7,333 nucleotides of DNA. Origin: an uncultured Clostridia bacterium (GTDB lineage: Bacteria; Bacillota; Clostridia; TANB77; CAG-508). Location of the stretch: the NCBI GenBank assembly GCA_934167735.1, contig CAKPLV010000040.1, positions 1 through 7,333 of the forward strand, read 5' to 3'. The translations under genes and the position numbers were made by a program. The notes under the pieces were generated by a model. It made no database searches, was not told the origin of the DNA, and saw nothing but the letters and a program-made list of their open reading frames with translations. Each line of letters begins with the position of its first letter. Position 1 is the stretch's first letter. Positions 5,530 to 7,333 of this stretch are shown here, in pieces.

Positions 5530-6365
5530 AATATTATTAGAGATTTCATTATCATTGTCGTCAAATATGCCATTTTTATATAAGTCATAACTAACAATTT
5601 TATAGTTATTATCTTTGTCATAGCAAATTCTTTTGTGAAAATGGCTCATAATACTATGCCAAAAGCCTTTGAATTTCTGTAATTCTTGTTTTAGTTTTTC
5701 TTTTTCGGTTTGTAACTTGCCTATAATTTTTTCTTTAGTAGATAGTTCCTTTTTTAAATTGCCGATTTCATTAACATTGATGTCTTGATTTCTACCTTTT
5801 TGCTTTTTGTAGTTACTGGAACACCTACAATGTGCATATGGGGAGATGTTTCGTCAAAATGTATTGTAGCATTTGCTATCTTAAAATCTGGTACAATTTT
5901 AATTAATTCAATTACTTGTTCATTATATACATCAACCATTTTAAACTTATATCTCTCATATTTATCATTCCAAAAATCCATATCTCCAAGTTCTATTATA
6001 ATTTCACAAGCTATATCATTTTGGGATTCACATATTTTTGTAAAGTACTTATCTATTTTTCTATCATTTCTAGTTTGATTATTGTTATATTCAATTCTAG
6101 CTTGTTCAAATTCTTCTAAATATACTTGTTTTACATCATTTACAATATCATTTGTTCCATATATCGTTCTAATTAGTTCTGTTTGATTATCATAATCTCT
6201 TAATAAGTTATGCTTGTTTACATCTGATAAATCTTTTGCATTTTGAATTGCATTATTAGCTAGAGAAGTTGTGCCAGATACATTTTCCTTTGCAACTTTC
6301 TTTGCTAATTTACTTTTGTTTTTATCACTACCCAAGTGAAAAGAATATGCTAATTCTTGCTTCAT
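5242..6365 (-). pseudogene. MobV/Pre-type relaxase, frameshifted and fused to a TnpV tail
   Basis: The start is the ATG at 6365-6363, preceded by AAAGGAGG; the longer frame from 6416 would begin inside the oriT hairpins. The first frame carries relaxase motif III, HFDETSPHMHIVGVPV, at residues 169-184 (metal-binding His and DE), so the N-terminal relaxase region is present. After K190 the zero frame ends uselessly at 5754. The -1 frame continues with a coiled-coil stretch (NLKKELSTKEKIIGKLQTEK) and a Mob-like C-terminus (ICYDKDNNYKIVSYDLYKNG). The segment that normally follows VGVPV in this family (KQV...KVFTK-like) is missing, so I infer an internal deletion at the frameshift near 5796-5802. 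From about 5529 the frame becomes TnpV. Family proteins nick plasmid or transposon oriT and start transfer; this copy is probably inactive unless frameshifting rescues it. Confidence 0.8.
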
Positions 6366-6398
6366 AAAATACCTCCTTTGAAATTTCTTCGTAGCACA

Positions 6399-6422
6399 GG
6401 ACTTTGACCTTGTCATAAGTCC
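6399..6422. repeat. Hairpin between the oriT-like site and mob
   Basis: GGACTT-TGAC (6399-6408) pairs with GTCA-t-AAGTCC (6412-6422): ten pairs with one bulged base and a three-base loop. It lies between the nick-type hairpin and the mob ribosome binding site, and could help relaxase binding or regulate mob expression. Confidence 0.6.
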
Positions 6423-6426
6423 TAAC

Positions 6427-6462
6427 CCCCTATATGTTATGACATACTATCATAACATGGGG
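6427..6462 (-). other. oriT: oriT / RSA-like nick-site hairpin of the MobV family
   Basis: ATGTTATGA (6434-6442) and TCATAACAT (6450-6458) form a perfect 9-bp stem around a seven-base loop. Outer CCCC (6427-6430) and GGGG (6459-6462) can extend it past a three-base bulge. On the minus strand the loop plus next base reads TAGTATG/T. The pMV158-type MobV nick site is TAGTGTG/T in the loop of a similar palindrome, so only one loop base differs. It stands 69 bases upstream of the mob start, on the same strand, as in MobV plasmids and Tn4451-like elements. The exact nick is inferred to fall between 6443 and 6442. Confidence 0.65.
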
Positions 6463-6473
6463 CTATGCGAGGC

Positions 6474-6506
6474 AATAAATTTTCTCCCACAGGGATAAAA
6501 TTTATT
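6474..6506. repeat. 15-bp imperfect hairpin beside the oriT-like site
   Basis: AATAAATTTT (6474-6483) pairs with AAAATTTATT (6497-6506); inside, TCCC-ACA-GGGA adds four pairs after a single mismatch. It lacks a U-run. It probably belongs to the transfer origin or a single-strand origin. Confidence 0.55.
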
Positions 6507-6509
6507 CAA

Positions 6510-6612
6510 ATTAACTCGTTACAAAATTTATATTTGCTAATCACAAATACGAATTTGTTCTCGTTAATTTGTTGTTGCAACATAGTAGATTATTTTTGTA
6601 TAGTTGCAACAA
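6510..6612. repeat. Further inverted repeats between recombinase and oriT
   Basis: An imperfect palindrome spans 6510-6568 (ATTAAC...GTTAAT outside, ACAAA...TTTGT inside). A second repeat, TTGTTGCAAC (6572-6581) with GTTGCAACAA (6603-6612), ends exactly at the recombinase stop codon. The dyads suggest a replication or transfer region; role not determinable. I see no real gene from 6366 to 6612; the plus-strand frame at 6465-6650 has no ribosome binding site. Confidence 0.4.
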
Positions 6613-6946
6613 TTATTTTGCTTTTTCTTCGCAGAATTTTACTGGCTTAACACCTACTGAAATAGCAATAGGCTCTTTTGTATATATTACAATATCATTA
6701 CTCTCATCTGGAATATAGTCAAATGCAGTATCTATTTCAGCTTTTAATCTTTCAAACTCTGGTCTATAATTACCAGTTTTTGCACTTATTCCAGCATCCT
6801 GGTAATAATCTACTATCTCATAACATTTAAATTTACAAAAAGTTTCTAATCGTCCCTTTTGTTCTGGAAGACTAAAGCCGTTCCCTTGCTTGATCCTCTG
6901 TTGAAACTCTCATATACAATCCACATTTTTTCTTTTCTTCGTTCAA
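6613..6946 (-). pseudogene. Large serine recombinase, N-terminal fragment, frameshifted and fused to an unknown tail
   Basis: A TTG start at 6946-6944, eight bases after AGGAGG, gives residues MNEEKKKCGLYMRVSTEDQA. YMRVSTEDQ is the serine recombinase active-site motif, with Ser15 as nucleophile. One extra C (position 6880) stops this frame. In the corrected frame it runs GFSLPEQKGRLETFCKF...DYYQDAGISAKTGNYRPEFE, typical of TnpX-like large recombinases. After about residue 81 the expected core (KDLSRFGR-like) is replaced by an unrelated 39-residue end (DTAFDYIPDESNDIVIYTKE...) with stop at 6615-6613. So there are two lesions: a single-base insertion and a deletion fusion. Full-length relatives have 500-700 residues; this cannot be active. 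Confidence 0.8.
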
Positions 6947-6963
6947 TTTTCAAACCTCCTAAC

Positions 6964-7005
6964 AAAAAAGAGACATCAAAGTACACAAGTACCGTTGACA
7001 TCTCT
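6964..7005 (-). terminator. Attenuator-like terminator in the recombinase leader
   Basis: On the minus strand AGAGATGTCAA (7005-6995) pairs with TTGATGTCTCT (6979-6969), enclosing a GTAC-TTGT-GTAC inner hairpin, followed by a T-run to 6964 and then directly by the AGGAGG of the recombinase. Two central pairs are G.U in minus-strand RNA but C.A mismatches on the plus strand, so the structure is built for minus-strand transcription. A terminator immediately before a ribosome binding site is the arrangement of transcription attenuation. Confidence 0.65.
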
Positions 7006-7028
7006 TATATGTAAGATTAGTTTTCTCT

Positions 7029-7077
7029 AATTTTCTAATGCTACCATTGATAAAAGTAGGAGTAACTTTAGAAAATT
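7029..7077 (-). promoter_or_regulatory. Upstream hairpin of the recombinase leader
   Basis: AATTTTCTAA (minus, 7077-7068) and TTAGAAAATT (7038-7029) are perfect 10-bp arms. After one mismatch five more pairs form between GTTAC and GTAGC, again using a G.U pair that works only in minus-strand RNA. It sits 23 bases upstream of the terminator hairpin. The short frame ending at 7077 stops exactly at its base. Confidence 0.5.
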
Positions 7078-7109
7078 CACATATAAATTCCAATCGCTGT
7101 TTTAGACAT
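7077..7109 (-). other. Ten-codon frame MSKTAIGIYM: leader peptide or recombinase start relic
   Basis: ATG 7109-7107 to TGA 7079-7077. The A of the ATG is shared with the preceding stop (TAATG), implying coupled translation. The peptide resembles the first residues of serine recombinases (compare KCGLYMRVSTE at 6925-6893), so it may be a second recombinase cut just before its active site. Alternatively it is a true leader peptide, since it ends at the base of a hairpin. Confidence 0.35.
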
Positions 7110-7156
7110 TACTCAAATTCTAGTTTTTGCTTAATTATCTTCACTTCAGACACCAT
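7109..7156 (-). other. Fifteen-codon frame MVSEVKIIKQKLEFE
   Basis: ATG 7156-7154, with AGAAGGAAAGG immediately upstream, to TAA 7111-7109, overlapping the next ATG. The sequence resembles the charged N-terminal extension of some serine recombinases, or may be a leader peptide. Coding is plausible, not shown. Confidence 0.3.
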
Positions 7157-7173
7157 CCTTTCCTTCTGGATGG
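7153..7173. repeat. 6-bp hairpin CCATCC...GGATGG
   Basis: CCATCC (7153-7158) and GGATGG (7168-7173) with a nine-base loop. In minus-strand RNA it would cover the ribosome binding site and ATG of the 7109-7156 frame and could repress its translation. A third copy of CCATCC lies in the terminator at 7195-7200. Confidence 0.4.
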
Positions 7174-7185
7174 CAATTTTACAAT

Positions 7186-7214
7186 AAAAAAATACCATCC
7201 TTTTTCAGAATGAT
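7186..7214 (-). terminator. Probable terminator of the tRNA-Leu transcript
   Basis: On the minus strand ATCATTC (7214-7208), loop TGAAAAA, then GGATGGT (7200-7194) form seven pairs with two G.U, followed by ATTTTTTT. It lies 43 bases past the tRNA CCA end. Confidence 0.6.
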
Positions 7215-7223
7215 ATTTGCATC

Positions 7224-7250
7224 TATCTGTTCTATTAGTTCGAACAGATA
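7224..7250. repeat. 9-bp inverted repeat between tRNA and terminator
   Basis: TATCTGTTC (7224-7232) and GAACAGATA (7242-7250) with a nine-base loop, just after the tRNA 3' end. It has no U-run of its own. It could aid tRNA 3' processing or be an integrase core-type dyad. Confidence 0.45.
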
Positions 7251-7256
7251 CGTCAT

Positions 7257-7333
7257 TGGTGCAGATGGCCGGAATCGAACCGGCACGGTTTATTCAACCG
7301 CAGGATTTTAAGTCCTGTGCGTCTACCAGTTCC
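7257..7333 (-). tRNA. tRNA-Leu (anticodon UAA), 5' end cut by the window edge
   Basis: The minus strand shows the D arm (GAACTGGTAGACGC), anticodon arm CAGGA-CTTAAAA-TCCTG with anticodon TAA at 7310-7308, the long variable arm GGTT-GAATA-AACC typical of Leu/Ser tRNAs, T arm GCCGG-TTCGATT-CCGGC, acceptor strand CATCTGC, discriminator A and an encoded CCA (7259-7257). About ten 5' bases are outside the window. tRNA-Leu 3' ends are common integration targets, consistent with mobile debris on this side. Confidence 0.95.

Noticed and set aside
5785..6119. Plus-strand frames at 5785-6078 and 5916-6119
   Set aside because: Shadows of the relaxase gene, which has motif III and a strong ribosome binding site on the other strand.
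6366..6416. Longer mob start at 6416
   Set aside because: It would translate the hairpin region; AAAGGAGG lies correctly before 6365.
6465..6650. Plus-strand 61-codon frame
   Set aside because: Starts inside the oriT-like hairpins, has no ribosome binding site and overlaps inverted repeats and the recombinase 3' end.

Overview
The window is AT-rich, has strong AGGAGG-type ribosome binding sites and carries gene families typical of Clostridia. It most resembles an accessory region of a gut-type clostridium or Lachnospiraceae relative; I cannot name the species. Much of it is decayed mobile DNA: at least seven coding regions are truncated, frameshifted or chimeric.

Left part (1-1586). Two genes run on the minus strand. 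One is the N-terminus of a Fic family protein, cut by the window edge, with its inhibitory SNAIEG motif visible. The other is an intact 339-residue HD-domain phosphohydrolase. The HD gene's upstream region abuts the C-terminal remnant of an unrelated plus-strand gene with visibly higher G+C. This looks like an insertion junction.

Middle-left (1587-3380). Plus-strand debris follows: terminators, two promoter-plus-leader units in front of decayed small genes, a frameshifted hypothetical gene with its own terminator, and the last 65 codons of a tyrosine integrase. Downstream of the integrase are 11-bp direct repeats plus an inverted copy, which could be arm-type integrase sites. Beyond them is a short match to a tRNA 3' end with a terminator, which could be an old attachment site.

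Centre (3381-5233). A self-contained plus-strand unit has a promoter, an upstream 8-bp inverted repeat (possible operator), a 386-codon gene broken by one +1 frameshift, a tightly coupled 149-residue gene, and a strong 13-bp terminator. I do not recognise the function of either protein.

Right part (5234-7333). The minus strand carries remnants of a mobilizable transposon of the Tn4451 kind. There is the start of a large serine recombinase, frameshifted and fused to an unrelated tail. There is a hairpin-rich oriT-like region and a MobV/Pre relaxase. The relaxase C-terminus is fused to the C-terminal part of TnpV. The recombinase is preceded by a long leader with two hairpins whose G.U pairs form only in minus-strand RNA; the second ends in a U-run like an attenuator. 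A partial tRNA-Leu(UAA) with its terminator closes the window.

The sensible reading is a stack of successive integrations and deletions beside a tRNA gene. Several breaks lie in or beside A-runs, so sequencing error should be excluded first.
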